From positions 310,001-374,000 of the forward strand of contig NZ_CAJPVG010000003.1 in NCBI RefSeq assembly GCF_905397375.1: a stretch of 64,000 nt of DNA, read 5' to 3'. Both the position numbers and the translations under genes were made by a program. This DNA is from Ralstonia mannitolilytica (lineage in GTDB: Bacteria; Pseudomonadota; Gammaproteobacteria; Burkholderiales; Burkholderiaceae). This document shows positions 8,699-19,209 of the stretch, piece by piece (positions within the stretch are counted from its first letter, which is position 1; each line of letters begins with the position of its first letter). The notes under the pieces are model-generated. The model was given only the letters and a program-made list of their open reading frames with translations, made no database searches and was not told the DNA's origin.

Positions 8699-9217
8699 AT
8701 GGCGCGCAACGTCGAGATCAAGGCGCGTGTGCGCGATGTGGCTGCGCTGATTGAACGCGCGGCCGCCATCGCGGATTCCGGCCCCGAGCGCATCGAGCAG
8801 GACGACACGTTCTTCGCCTGCGCGAACGGGCGCCTGAAGCTGCGGCAGTTCTCGCCCGAGCGCGGGGAGCTGATCCACTACTTCCGTGCCGACAGCACCG
8901 GCCCGCGGGTGTCCAGCTACCACATCGTTCCGACCAGCGCGCCCGATGCCCTGCGCGACACGCTGGCCGCCGCCATCGGCACCGCCGGCCGGGTCATCAA
9001 GGTGCGCCAGCTGTATCTCTCCGGCCAGACGCGCATTCATGTCGATGCGGTGAAAGACCTCGGCGATTTCGTCGAACTCGAAGTCGTGCTGCACGATACG
9101 CAGTCCGAAAACGACGGCGTGAAGACCGCCCATCAACTGATGCGCACCCTGGGCATTGCCGAATCCGACCTGCTCGACGTGGCCTACGTCGACCTGCTCG
9201 CTGCCACCCAACGCTGA
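8699..9217 (+). CDS. CYTH-domain protein (class IV adenylate cyclase / ThTPase-like)
   Basis: A 172-aa single-domain CYTH (triphosphate tunnel) protein. The ExExK-type motif opens the protein (MARNVEIKARV), and further acidic/basic tunnel residues are visible (LRQFSPERG, TRIHVDAVKDLGDFVELEV). CYTH proteins act on triphosphate compounds as adenylate cyclase, thiamine triphosphatase or inorganic triphosphatase, and single-domain bacterial members cannot be assigned among these by eye. It lies 10 bases after dapE and 17 before prmB, so it is probably co-transcribed. Confidence 0.82.
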   Translation: MARNVEIKARVRDVAALIERAAAIADSGPERIEQDDTFFACANGRLKLRQFSPERGELIHYFRADSTGPRVSSYHIVPTSAPDALRDTLAAAIGTAGRVIKVRQLYLSGQTRIHVDAVKDLGDFVELEVVLHDTQSENDGVKTAHQLMRTLGIAESDLLDVAYVDLLAATQR

Positions 9218-9234
9218 GCCAACTCACGTCACCC

Positions 9235-10137
9235 ATGACCACGCCTACCCTCCCCGCTTCCCACCCGTTCACCACCGTGCGCGACCTGCTGCGCTACGCC
9301 GTGTCGCGCTTCACCGCGGCGGGCCTCGTCTTCGGCCACGGCAGCGAGAACGCCTACGACGAAGCCGCCTACCTGATCCTGCACACGCTGCACCTGCCGA
9401 TCGACACGCTGGAGCCGTTCATGGACGCGCGCCTGCTGCCCGAAGAAGTGGCGGCCGTGCTGAACGTGATCGAGCGCCGCGCCGTCGACCGCGTGCCCGC
9501 TGCGTACATCACGCACGAGGCGTTCATGCACGGCATGCGCTTCTACGTGGACGAGCGCGTGATCGTGCCGCGCAGCTTCATCGGCGAATTGCTCGAAGAC
9601 GGGCTGGAACCGTGGATCGACCAGGAAGACGGCCCGACCGACGTGCTGGAGCTGTGCACCGGCTCGGGCTGCCTGTCGATCCTGGCGGCGCTGCAATGGC
9701 CCAATGCGACGATCGACGCGGTGGACCTGTCACCGGATGCACTGGTGGTGGCCAATCGCAATGTCGACGAATACCGCCTGCAAGACCGCATCCGCCTGCA
9801 CGAGGGCGACCTGTATGCGCCGCTGCCGCCGGGTGTGCATTACGACGTGATCCTGACGAACCCGCCGTACGTAAACGAAGCGTCGATGCAGGCGCTGCCG
9901 CCCGAGTATCGTGCCGAGCCGCACATGGCGCTGGCCGGCGGCAACGACGGCATGGACATCGTGCGCCGCATCCTGGCCGACGCGCCGCGCTACCTGAAGC
10001 CGCACGGCGTGCTGGTGGTGGAAATCGGCAACGAGCGCGAAAACGTCGAAGCGGCGTTCCCCGATCTCGACCTCATCTGGCTGCCGACCAGCGCGGGCGA
10101 AGACCAGGTGTTCCTGATTACGCGCGAGGCGCTTTAA
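9235..10137 (+). CDS. prmB: 50S ribosomal protein L3 N5-glutamine methyltransferase
   Basis: A 300-aa SAM-dependent methyltransferase that modifies a glutamine of ribosomal protein L3. SAM motif I is LELCTGSGCL (residues 138-147) and the catalytic NPPY is at residues 209-212 (TNPPYVNEASM), as in HemK/PrmC enzymes. The N-terminal helical domain lacks PrmC hallmarks and matches PrmB (LRYAVSRF near residue 20). It is the last gene of the dap operon; dapE-prmB linkage is common in betaproteobacteria. Confidence 0.93.
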   Translation: MTTPTLPASHPFTTVRDLLRYAVSRFTAAGLVFGHGSENAYDEAAYLILHTLHLPIDTLEPFMDARLLPEEVAAVLNVIERRAVDRVPAAYITHEAFMHGMRFYVDERVIVPRSFIGELLEDGLEPWIDQEDGPTDVLELCTGSGCLSILAALQWPNATIDAVDLSPDALVVANRNVDEYRLQDRIRLHEGDLYAPLPPGVHYDVILTNPPYVNEASMQALPPEYRAEPHMALAGGNDGMDIVRRILADAPRYLKPHGVLVVEIGNERENVEAAFPDLDLIWLPTSAGEDQVFLITREAL

Positions 10138-10233
10138 GCGCCGAGTGTTCTGCCCACGCGCGGGCTTCGGAACCGGACGCACCAAGCGCAACTCGCAGGC
10201 GAGGCTGCAACGGCCGCCGCTGCCGAAACAGCG

Positions 10234-10599
10234 TCAGGACCTCACCTCATCGCACGCGTCTTTCACGACGCAGATGGAAAAACGCTTGTCGAACACCTGG
10301 CCGCTCGGGCAGCGGTCGAGCACGGCCCGGGACTGTGCATCGCACGTGGCGTAGGCGGTGGTGCAATTGGTGCGCTCGGGCTGCTTCGGGCCGCGGTTGG
10401 TGCCGTCGTCGACCATGAATCGGGCGGAAGGCCCCGGGCACTTGAATTCCGCGGCGGCTTTGGCCAGCGCGGCGGCCTCTTTCTCGGCCTTGGATGTTTG
10501 GGGCGCGGGCGGATTGGGAGATGGGCGGCGGTCGCAGGCGGTTACCGTGACGACTGCTAGCGCACACAGCAACGTGGTGAGTGTGAGTGCGCGGGTCAT
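10234..10599 (-). CDS. Small cysteine-rich lipoprotein with peritrophin-A-like cysteine pattern
   Basis: A 121-aa protein with a signal peptide ending in a lipobox (VTAC, Cys22), so it is probably a lipoprotein. After a Pro/Ala/Lys-rich linker, six cysteines (54, 79, 86, 97, 110, 116) occur in the segment CPGPSARF to the C-terminus. The last part, with CPSGQVFD before Cys110, resembles chitin-binding type-2 (peritrophin-A) domains: the spacings 6, 10, 12 and 5 fit, while the first gap of 24 is slightly long. The ATG at 10599 is supported by an AAGGAG site about 7 bases upstream. Binding to a polysaccharide is only an inference from cysteine spacing. Confidence 0.72.
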   Translation of the reverse strand: MTRALTLTTLLCALAVVTVTACDRRPSPNPPAPQTSKAEKEAAALAKAAAEFKCPGPSARFMVDDGTNRGPKQPERTNCTTAYATCDAQSRAVLDRCPSGQVFDKRFSICVVKDACDEVRS

Positions 10600-10656
10600 G
10601 GGGGGGCTCCTTCGGGGGTTGGATGTGCTGAAGTTTACGCTGTGATGTGCGTTTTT

Positions 10657-10718
10657 GGTCCATCCCTGTTTCGTCCCCTGTCGGGGCCGACCGACTTTCT
10701 TTGTCTTGCCAAAGAAAG
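10657..10718. repeat. Dispersed intergenic repeat, left part
   Basis: The stretch contains TCCATCCCTGTTTCG next to an imperfect GC hairpin (CCCCTGTCGGGG), then a perfect 9-bp inverted repeat CTTTCTTTG/CAAAGAAAG (10695-10703 and 10710-10718). The first half resembles the hairpin at 58184-58237 (GCATCCCTTGTTTCGCCCCC), so both appear to belong to one intergenic repeat family. No coding potential is seen. Confidence 0.6.
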
Positions 10719-10757
10719 GTAGGCAAAGACAGGCGCGCCCGAGATGGCGACCCACTC

Positions 10758-10848
10758 CTTGAATTTCTGTAACCGGGCGGAGCCGGGGAAAACTCGCTGC
10801 GCTCAGACAGTTCCCCGTCTTTTTTCCGCCCGCTTACAGAAATTCAAG
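10758..10848. repeat. Large imperfect inverted repeat (91-bp hairpin)
   Basis: A 15-bp perfect inverted repeat (CTTGAATTTCTGTAA at 10758-10772 and its complement at 10834-10848) encloses two further pairs: CGGGCGGA/TCCGCCCG (10774-10781, 10825-10832) and CGGGGAA/TTCCCCG (10784-10790, 10811-10817). The whole folds into one long stem-loop between the lipoprotein and dppA genes. A T-rich run (10820-10825) lies inside the right arm. It could be a dispersed repeat, a transcription end, or both. The rest of the 321-base gap 10600-10920 shows no gene. Confidence 0.75.
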
Positions 10849-10920
10849 GCGCCATCCAGGGCATGAACGGCCAAACCGTCGGGGCGCGTGCGCTGCCGCC
10901 GTGACGCGTCGAGCTGGTGC

Positions 10921-11736
10921 TTAACGCAGCATCGCGGACATGGCGGAGAGGCTGTTGAGCATGCGCACGGCATGTTCTACGGAGTCGGCGGCGAAGCGCA
11001 GCATCGTGCCGTCGACGCGCTCCAGGGCGGGCCATTGGCAGAACAGATCGGCCAATGCGGGCGTTTGCGTTTGCAGGCGGCAGACGATCGGTGCCTGGAG
11101 GCGCAGCGGCATGCTGAAATGGCCGCGCCGTACCGTGGCTTTGACCGCTGCGTAGATGGCTTCGCACGACTGCTCGGGCGAGAGCGATGTGCCGGCGTTC
11201 TGGCCTTCGGCCTGCTTGGTCTCGACAAACGTGGTGTGCGGCAGCAGCGGCTTGGTTTCCTTGATGAACATGTCGTCGCCGCTGGCCACGGCCACCGGCA
11301 CACCGCGCTCGCCGGCCAGGGCGCCGTAGAGGCCGGCTTCGCCCAGTTCCTGTTCGTTGAACCAGACGCGCGCAAACGCGAAGCTGTTGATGGTGTGTGC
11401 CAGCACGCCACGGCTGCCGGCGCGCGCGTGGTAGCCGATCATGCAGACGGCATCGCAGCCGTCCACGCCGGCCATCATGCTCAGGTAGCGCGGCTTGCCG
11501 AGGACGAAGCGTGCGCGGCGGTCGATGGAATCGGGGATGAGGTTGCGGAAACCTCCGTGCGAATCGTTGACGAGCACGTCCGTGGCGCCGCCATCGAAGG
11601 CACCGCGCACGGCGGCGTCGGCTTCGGCGGTCATCCAGCGGCGGGCGCGTTCGTATTCGCCGTTGCCGGGGCGCGTCTGCTCGGGGTGGAACACGTTGGC
11701 CACGCCTTCGATGTCGGCGGAAATCAGGATTCGCAT
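10921..11736 (-). CDS. dppA: D-aminopeptidase, DppA family (peptidase M55)
   Basis: A 271-aa zinc D-aminopeptidase of the type found in the Bacillus dpp operon, where it cleaves D-Ala-D-Ala and similar D-amino-acid peptides. The binuclear zinc ligands can be placed by the family pattern: Asp8 and Glu10 (SADIEGV), His60 (NDSHGG), His103 (IGYHARAG) and Glu133 (NEQELGEAGL). It starts with ATG at 11736 and lies 9 bases after the P1 peptidase gene, as the last gene of the peptide operon. The cytoplasmic location and the neighbouring importer imply that it degrades imported peptides. Symbol given by family resemblance. Confidence 0.9.
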   Translation of the reverse strand: MRILISADIEGVANVFHPEQTRPGNGEYERARRWMTAEADAAVRGAFDGGATDVLVNDSHGGFRNLIPDSIDRRARFVLGKPRYLSMMAGVDGCDAVCMIGYHARAGSRGVLAHTINSFAFARVWFNEQELGEAGLYGALAGERGVPVAVASGDDMFIKETKPLLPHTTFVETKQAEGQNAGTSLSPEQSCEAIYAAVKATVRRGHFSMPLRLQAPIVCRLQTQTPALADLFCQWPALERVDGTMLRFAADSVEHAVRMLNSLSAMSAMLR

Positions 11737-11745
11737 GGAGTCAGG

Positions 11746-12771
11746 TCAGATCAATTCGGTCAGTGCGCGGCGCGTGTTGCCGTCGCGGCCGGTGACGGCC
11801 GTTGCGTGGAACAGCGCGTGCACGATGGCTTGTTCGACGCTGTCGGCGGCGGCCTGGAACAGCGGGTCGAGGTGCGATTCGTGGGTCATGGCGACGGCCG
11901 GCATGGCGCGTGTGCCTTCGTGCGGCACGGTGTAGGCAGTGGAGAACGCGAGCGCGATGTCGCCGCTGCCATGGCCGAAGACGGAGCCGGTGCGCGCCAG
12001 CCCGGCGCCAGCGCGCAAGGCAAGGCGGCGCAGCTGGCGTGCATCAAGCGGTGCATCCGTGGCGAGCAGCATGATGATCGAGCCCTTTTCCGGCGCCGGT
12101 GTGCCGGCAGACAGCGCTTTTGCCAAGTCCGCACCGACGTTGCGCCCTGCAAGCGTCAGGTTTTCCGTCACGCCAAAGTTGGACAGCACCAGCGCGCCCA
12201 CCGTGCGTTGCGTGCCGTCAGCAAGCGCTACCACGCGCGACGCAGAGCCGATGCCGCCCTTCACGCCAAACGACGACATCCCGCGCCCTGCCCCGACCGC
12301 GCCCTGCTCAAACGCTTGGGCTGCCGCAGCGTAGGCCGCGTCGTAGTGGACGTCCTGCACGGCAAACGCCTGCAGGTCGTTCAGGTAGCCGTCATTGCAC
12401 TCAAAGACCAGCGGATTGACCGTCGACCATGCGCGGCCGATCTGCGGGTTGGCGGCAACCGCCTGGCGGATCTGTGCCTGCGCCACGGCGCCCACGGCAA
12501 ACGTGTTGGTCAGCGCAATTGGCGTTTCCAGCACGCCGAGTTCGTCCACCTGCACGAGGCCGATGCTCTTGCCGAAGCCGTTGAGCACGACGCTGGCGGC
12601 GGGCACCTTGTCGAGAAACACGTCGCCCGCGTGCGGGCGTACCACGGTCACGCCGGTCTGGATGTCGCCGCCGGCAATCGTTGCGTGGCCGACCGTGACG
12701 CCGGCCACGTCGGTGATGCTGTTGCGTGTGCCGGCCGGCAGCGTGCCGATGGCAGGAAGGCGGATCGGCAT
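11746..12771 (-). CDS. P1-family (DmpA/BapA-type) aminopeptidase
   Basis: A 341-aa autoprocessing serine peptidase of family S58 (L-aminopeptidase/D-Ala-esterase DmpA and beta-peptidyl aminopeptidases). The self-cleavage site is Gly230-Ser231 in KGSIIMLLATDAPL, which would make Ser231 the N-terminal nucleophile of the beta chain. The alpha-chain marker GITDVxGVxVGH-like segment is present as SITDVAGVTVGHAT, and GAVGAGRGMSSFGVKGG follows the family pattern. Members cleave N-terminal residues from L-peptides, D-Ala amides or beta-peptides; the preference cannot be told here. Only one base separates it from the upstream permease gene, so it is co-transcribed with the importer. Confidence 0.9.
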   Translation of the reverse strand: MPIRLPAIGTLPAGTRNSITDVAGVTVGHATIAGGDIQTGVTVVRPHAGDVFLDKVPAASVVLNGFGKSIGLVQVDELGVLETPIALTNTFAVGAVAQAQIRQAVAANPQIGRAWSTVNPLVFECNDGYLNDLQAFAVQDVHYDAAYAAAAQAFEQGAVGAGRGMSSFGVKGGIGSASRVVALADGTQRTVGALVLSNFGVTENLTLAGRNVGADLAKALSAGTPAPEKGSIIMLLATDAPLDARQLRRLALRAGAGLARTGSVFGHGSGDIALAFSTAYTVPHEGTRAMPAVAMTHESHLDPLFQAAADSVEQAIVHALFHATAVTGRDGNTRRALTELI

Positions 12772-12772
12772 A

Positions 12773-13672
12773 TCAACGGCGGTCGATCTTCGGATCCAGC
12801 GCGTCGCGCAGGCCGTCGCCCAGCAGGTTGAACGCCAGCACGGTCAGGAAGATGGCCAGGCTTGGGAAGATCGCCACGTGCGGCGCCGTCACCATGTCGG
12901 CGCGCGCCTCGTTGAGCATCGCGCCCCACTCCGGCGTAGGCGGCTGTGCGCCCAGGCCCAGGAACGAAAGGCTGGCAGCGGTGATGATCGAGGTGCCGAT
13001 CCGCATCGAGAAGTACACGACGATGGACGAAATCGTGCCCGGCAGGATGTGCCGCATGATGATCGTCCAGTCCGATGCGCCGATGCTGCGTGCGGCTTCC
13101 ACATACGTCAGGTGCTTGAGCATGAGCGTGTTGCCGCGCACCAGCCGCGCAAACGCCGGAATGCTGAACACCGCCACGGCAAAGATCACGTTGATCATGC
13201 CGTTGCCCAGGATGGCGACGATGCCGATGGCCAGCAGGATGCCGGGGAAGGCGAACAGCACGTCGGAGATGCGCATGACGATGCGGTCCCACCAGCCTTC
13301 GTAGTAGCCGGCCAGCAGGCCGAGCATGGTGCCCACGATGGCGCCGATGATGACCGACACAAAGCCCGCTTCGAGCGAGATGCGCGTGCCCATCAGGATG
13401 CGGCTGAAGATGTCGCGGCCCAGCGAGTCAACGCCAAACCAATGCTGCGCCGACGGCCCCGCGTTGAGCGCGTCGTAGTCGAAATAGTTTTCCGGGTCGA
13501 ACGGCACGATGTGCGGCGCGAGGATGGCGATCAACACCAGCGCGATCACGAACACACCGGCGCCCATCGCCAGATGCTGCTTGCGGAACTTGCGCCAGAA
13601 CTCCGTCCACGGGGTGCGGACGGGTTCGGTGGCGCCTTGCGGTGCGACCGCCTGGCTTGTGGCTTGGGTCAT
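12773..13672 (-). CDS. gsiD: Peptide/glutathione ABC transporter permease, GsiD/DppC type
   Basis: A 299-aa inner-membrane permease of the OppC/DppC family. A cytoplasmic N-terminus (residues 1-37) is followed by six hydrophobic segments. The EAA loop that contacts the ATPase is visible (EAARSIGASDWTIIMRHILPG), and the C-terminal LGDGLRDALDPK is typical of the family. It pairs with the GsiC-type permease 10 bases upstream. The gsi name follows the iaaA-gsiABCD order of E. coli; substrate specificity is not proven, and dipeptides or muropeptides are equally possible. Confidence 0.9.
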   Translation of the reverse strand: MTQATSQAVAPQGATEPVRTPWTEFWRKFRKQHLAMGAGVFVIALVLIAILAPHIVPFDPENYFDYDALNAGPSAQHWFGVDSLGRDIFSRILMGTRISLEAGFVSVIIGAIVGTMLGLLAGYYEGWWDRIVMRISDVLFAFPGILLAIGIVAILGNGMINVIFAVAVFSIPAFARLVRGNTLMLKHLTYVEAARSIGASDWTIIMRHILPGTISSIVVYFSMRIGTSIITAASLSFLGLGAQPPTPEWGAMLNEARADMVTAPHVAIFPSLAIFLTVLAFNLLGDGLRDALDPKIDRR

Positions 13673-13682
13673 GGCGGCCTCC

Positions 13683-14606
13683 TTACTTCTTGTAGCGGAT
13701 GGTGGGGTTGATGACGGTGTACAGCATGTCCACCACGAGGTTGATCAGGATGAACTCCAGGGAGAACAGCAGCACCTCGGCCTGGATGACCGGGTAGTCG
13801 CGCATCTCCACCGCATCTACCAGCAGGCGCCCGAGACCCGGCCAGTTGAACACCTTCTCCACGACGATCGAGCCGCCCAGCAGAAAGCCGAACTGCAGAC
13901 CCATCATCGTCACCACCGGGATCATCGCGTTGCGCAGGCAATGCTTGATGACCACCACCGTCTCGCGCACGCCCTTGGCACGGGCGGTGCGTACGAAGTC
14001 TTCCTGCAGCACTTCCACGAACGATGCACGCGTGAAGCGCGCCATCACGGCGGCCACGGCCGCGCCCAGCGTGAGCGAAGGCAGGACGTAGTGCTTCCAG
14101 GTATCCGCGCCGATGGACGGCAGCCAGCCGAGCTGCACCGAGAACACCTCCATCAGCAGCATGCCAAGTGCGAACGCGGGGAACGAAATGCCCGACACGG
14201 CGAGCGTCATGCCCAGACGGTCGGGCCACTTGTTGCGCCACACGGCGGATGTGATGCCGATCACCATGCCGAAGATCACCGCCCACACCATGCTGGTGAT
14301 CGTCAGGTTGAGCGTCGGCCAGAAGCGTTCGCCAATCTCTTCGCTCACCGGGCGCTTGGTGCGGATGGAGTTGCCGAATTCACCGCGTGCGGCGTTGGCG
14401 AAGAAACGCACGAACTGCTCGTGCATCGGCTTGTCCAGGCCCAGGTCCTTGCGTACGAGATCGACCGTCGTCTCGTCCGCTTCGGGGCCGGCGGCCAAAC
14501 GCGCCGGGTCGCCGGGCAACAGATGCACGAACAGGAACACCAGCACTGCCACGATCAGCAGCGTCGGGATCACGCCCAGCACACGTTTTACGAAGTAATT
14601 CAGCAT
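13683..14606 (-). CDS. gsiC: Peptide/glutathione ABC transporter permease, GsiC/DppB type
   Basis: A 307-aa permease of the OppB/DppB family. It begins MLNYFVKRVLGVIPTLLIV, has six likely membrane helices with a large periplasmic loop after helix 1 (containing FVHLLPGDPARL), and carries the EAA motif VRTARAKGVRETVVVIKHCLRNAMIP. The C-terminus DMLYTVINPTIRYKK is typical. It forms the heteromeric channel with the downstream GsiD-type protein. Confidence 0.91.
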   Translation of the reverse strand: MLNYFVKRVLGVIPTLLIVAVLVFLFVHLLPGDPARLAAGPEADETTVDLVRKDLGLDKPMHEQFVRFFANAARGEFGNSIRTKRPVSEEIGERFWPTLNLTITSMVWAVIFGMVIGITSAVWRNKWPDRLGMTLAVSGISFPAFALGMLLMEVFSVQLGWLPSIGADTWKHYVLPSLTLGAAVAAVMARFTRASFVEVLQEDFVRTARAKGVRETVVVIKHCLRNAMIPVVTMMGLQFGFLLGGSIVVEKVFNWPGLGRLLVDAVEMRDYPVIQAEVLLFSLEFILINLVVDMLYTVINPTIRYKK

Positions 14607-14676
14607 GGCAAATCCACCGCAGGCGGAAATTCAGTGGCCCGCACAACGCCTGCGCGGGCCGGCACAACGTTGAGGC

Positions 14677-16242
14677 TTACTGCTTGATGTCGATGTCATC
14701 AAAGCTGAACGAGCCGTCCGGCGCCACGTAGGCCCCCGACAGACGCTTCGAACGTGCGTAGACGATCTTCTCCGTCACCAGGAAGGCCCACGGTGCGTCT
14801 TCCCAGATGCGCTTCTGCGCGTCGGTGTAGAGCTTCGACTTCTCTGCGCGATCGGTCGTGCGCAGCGCGCCCGCGATGTCGGCATCGACCTGCTCGTTCT
14901 TGTAGTACGCCGTGTTGAACGACTTGGGCGGCATGGCTTCCGATGCCAGCAGCGGACGCAGCGCCCAATCCGATTCACCCGTCGACGACGACCAGCCTGC
15001 GTAGTACATGCGCACGCCGGCGTCTTCCGGCTTCGGCACGCTTTCGACGCGCTCGACGCGCTGGCCGGCTTCCAGCGCCAGCACGGACGCCTTGATGCCG
15101 ACCTGTGCCAGTTGCTGCTGCACGAACTGGATGATCTTCTGCGCCGTCGTGTGGTTGTAGGCCGACCACAGTTGCGTCTCGAAGCCGTTCGGATAGCCTG
15201 CTTCCTTCAGCAGCTCTTTCGCCTTGGCCGGGTTGTACGGCCACGGACCCAGCTTGACGGCGTAGTCCACGCCCGGCGGCACCACACCTTCAGACGGCAC
15301 GGCGTAGCCCGCAAACGCCACCTTGGTCAGCGCATCCTTGTTGATGGCGTAGTTGATTGCCTGACGCACCTTGGGGTTGTCGAACGGCTTCACGTTGGTG
15401 TTGAAGCTGACATAGCGCTGAATGATCGACGGCGCTGCAATCAGGTCAACCTTCGGGCTGCTCTTGAGCACCGCGGCCTGCTCGAACGGAATCGTGAACG
15501 CAAAGTCGGCTTCGCCCGTCTGCATGACGGTGGCGCGCGTGTTGTTGTCGACCACCGGCTTCCAGGTGATGGTGTCGATCTTCGGCAGGCCATGCTTCCA
15601 GTAGCCGTCGAATTTCTTCCCCTTCAGGTAGTCGGTCTGTTTCCATTCGACAAACTCGAACGGGCCGGTGCCGACCGGGTGGAAGGCGATGTCCTTGCCG
15701 TACTTCTTGAGTGCCGTGGGCGAAATCATGGCCGCCGACGGGTGCGCCAGCACGTTGATGAACGGCGAGAACGGCTCCTTGAGCGTCACGCGCGCGGTGT
15801 ACGGATCCACCACTTCGGTCTTCGCCACGCGGTTAAACAGCACGAAACGCTTGAGCTTGTTGGCCGGGTCCGTCACGCGGTCCAGGTTGGCCTTGACGGC
15901 GTTGGCATCAAACGTGGTGCCGTCGTGGAACTTCACGCCCTTGTGCAGCTTGAACGTGTAGACCAGGCCGTCCTTGCTGACGTCGTAGCTGTCGCACAGC
16001 ACGTTGACCAGCTTCATGTCCTTGTCGAAGCCGAACAGGCCTTGATAGAACGACTTGGCGGCGCTGAACGACAGCGTGTCGTTGGCGTCGTACGGGTCCA
16101 TCGTGGTGAAGGTCGAGTAGACCGCCATCACGGCGTCCTTGGCGGCAAAGGCCGGCATGGTGAATGCCGCCAGGGCCAGGCCGCTGGCAACCATGGCTGC
16201 GCGCGGGCCGAATGCGACTCGGTGGGCAAAGCGATTGAACAT
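14677..16242 (-). CDS. gsiB: Peptide/glutathione ABC transporter substrate-binding protein, GsiB type
   Basis: A 521-aa periplasmic binding protein of family SBP_bac_5. A signal peptide (residues 1-33, cut near AFA-AKD) is followed by the typical domain: STFTTMDPYDANDT, GLVYTFKLHKGVKFHDGTTF and HPVGTGPFEFVEW. The ATG at 16242 is chosen because an AGGAGGAAGGA ribosome site lies 4-11 bases upstream; longer in-frame starts would add a non-signal extension. The absence of a lipobox indicates a soluble periplasmic protein. It feeds peptides to the GsiC/GsiD permease. Confidence 0.93.
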   Translation of the reverse strand: MFNRFAHRVAFGPRAAMVASGLALAAFTMPAFAAKDAVMAVYSTFTTMDPYDANDTLSFSAAKSFYQGLFGFDKDMKLVNVLCDSYDVSKDGLVYTFKLHKGVKFHDGTTFDANAVKANLDRVTDPANKLKRFVLFNRVAKTEVVDPYTARVTLKEPFSPFINVLAHPSAAMISPTALKKYGKDIAFHPVGTGPFEFVEWKQTDYLKGKKFDGYWKHGLPKIDTITWKPVVDNNTRATVMQTGEADFAFTIPFEQAAVLKSSPKVDLIAAPSIIQRYVSFNTNVKPFDNPKVRQAINYAINKDALTKVAFAGYAVPSEGVVPPGVDYAVKLGPWPYNPAKAKELLKEAGYPNGFETQLWSAYNHTTAQKIIQFVQQQLAQVGIKASVLALEAGQRVERVESVPKPEDAGVRMYYAGWSSSTGESDWALRPLLASEAMPPKSFNTAYYKNEQVDADIAGALRTTDRAEKSKLYTDAQKRIWEDAPWAFLVTEKIVYARSKRLSGAYVAPDGSFSFDDIDIKQ

Positions 16243-16291
16243 TTCCTTCCTCCTCATCAAAGATGACGTCTCACTGCGTTCTGTATTGCGA

Positions 16292-18181
<1,890 letters not shown>

Positions 18182-18226
18182 GACAAATCTCCTGCTGTCC
18201 TGCTCGCTTCTCTGCTGGGCTGCTTC

Positions 18227-19192
18227 TTACCGATAGATCGACACGACGGGCGCTTCGGCCCCGCGCGCAAACCCGCGGTACATCCCTTCGGTGTTGAACG
18301 GCAACGCAACGTTGCCCTGCGCGTCGACGGCGATCATCCCGCCGCGGCCCTCGATGGCGACGAGCTTGCGCATCACCACATCGTCCGCCGCGTCGGCCAG
18401 CGACTTGCCGGCGTACTGCATCTGCGCGGCCACGTCGTAGGCCGCGACGGCGCGGATGAACATCTCGCCCGTGCCCGTGCACGACACCGCCGCCACGTTG
18501 TTGGCGAAACACCCTGCCCCGACGATCGGCGTATCGCCCACGCGGCCGACCTTCTTGTTGGTGACGCCGCCCGTGGACGTGGCCGCCGCCAGCCGGCCTT
18601 GCGCATCGCACGCCACGGCACCCACGGTGCCGAACTTGCTGTCCGGGTCGATGGGTTCGGCCGGCTTGGCCATGAGTGATGCGGCGTCGTGGTCGAGGAA
18701 CATCGCCATGCCGTCTTTCTGGCGGGCACGCTGCCACTGGGCGTAGCGGGCCTCGGTGTAGTAATAGCCGGGCTCGACGAACTCCAGGCCCTGTGCCTGG
18801 GCGAATGCCTCGGCGCCCTCCGAGGTGAACAGCACGTGTTGGCTGTGCTCCATCACGGCACGGGCCGCGAGGATGGGGTTGCGCAGCCGTTTGACGCACG
18901 TCACCGCGCCGGCGGCCAGCGTGGTGCCATCCATGATCGACGCATCGAGTTCGTACGTGCCGGCGCTCGTGAGCACCGCACCCTTGCCGGCATTGAACAG
19001 CGGGCATTCTTCGAGCAGGCGCACGGCCTCGGTCACTGCATCGAGGGCGCTGCCGCCGTCCACCAGGATGCGCTGGCCGGCAGCCAGGATGTCGTTGAGC
19101 GCCTGCTGGTAGCCGGCTTCCTTGTCGGCGCTCATGTCCGAACGGGTGATGGTGCCGGCGCCGCCATGGATGGCGAGAATGGGCGTGGTCAT
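18227..19192 (-). CDS. iaaA: Isoaspartyl peptidase / L-asparaginase (Ntn-hydrolase)
   Basis: A 321-aa plant-type asparaginase that hydrolyses beta-aspartyl (isoaspartyl) dipeptides and, more weakly, asparagine. It is made as a precursor that cleaves itself before Thr189 in KFGTVGAVACD, so Thr189 becomes the nucleophile; the substrate-binding GTGE motif is present near residue 240 (CTGTGEMF). The start of the chain (ILAIHGGAGTI) is canonical. In E. coli iaaA also directly precedes gsiABCD. Here it lies 17 bases downstream of the RpiR regulator gene and 45 bases upstream of gsiA, in one operon. Confidence 0.94.
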   Translation of the reverse strand: MTTPILAIHGGAGTITRSDMSADKEAGYQQALNDILAAGQRILVDGGSALDAVTEAVRLLEECPLFNAGKGAVLTSAGTYELDASIMDGTTLAAGAVTCVKRLRNPILAARAVMEHSQHVLFTSEGAEAFAQAQGLEFVEPGYYYTEARYAQWQRARQKDGMAMFLDHDAASLMAKPAEPIDPDSKFGTVGAVACDAQGRLAAATSTGGVTNKKVGRVGDTPIVGAGCFANNVAAVSCTGTGEMFIRAVAAYDVAAQMQYAGKSLADAADDVVMRKLVAIEGRGGMIAVDAQGNVALPFNTEGMYRGFARGAEAPVVSIYR

Positions 19193-19209
19193 GCGTGGCT
19201 CTATGAAAA

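Noticed and set aside
10128..10142. GGCGCTTTAAGCGCC at the end of prmB as a terminator.
   Set aside because: The symmetric arms leave a one-base centre, so it cannot form a hairpin loop, and no T-run follows.
10888..12831. A 647-codon plus-strand open frame opposite dppA and the P1 peptidase gene.
   Set aside because: Both genes on the minus strand carry complete family motifs; the opposite frame is a GC-rich shadow without any known domain.
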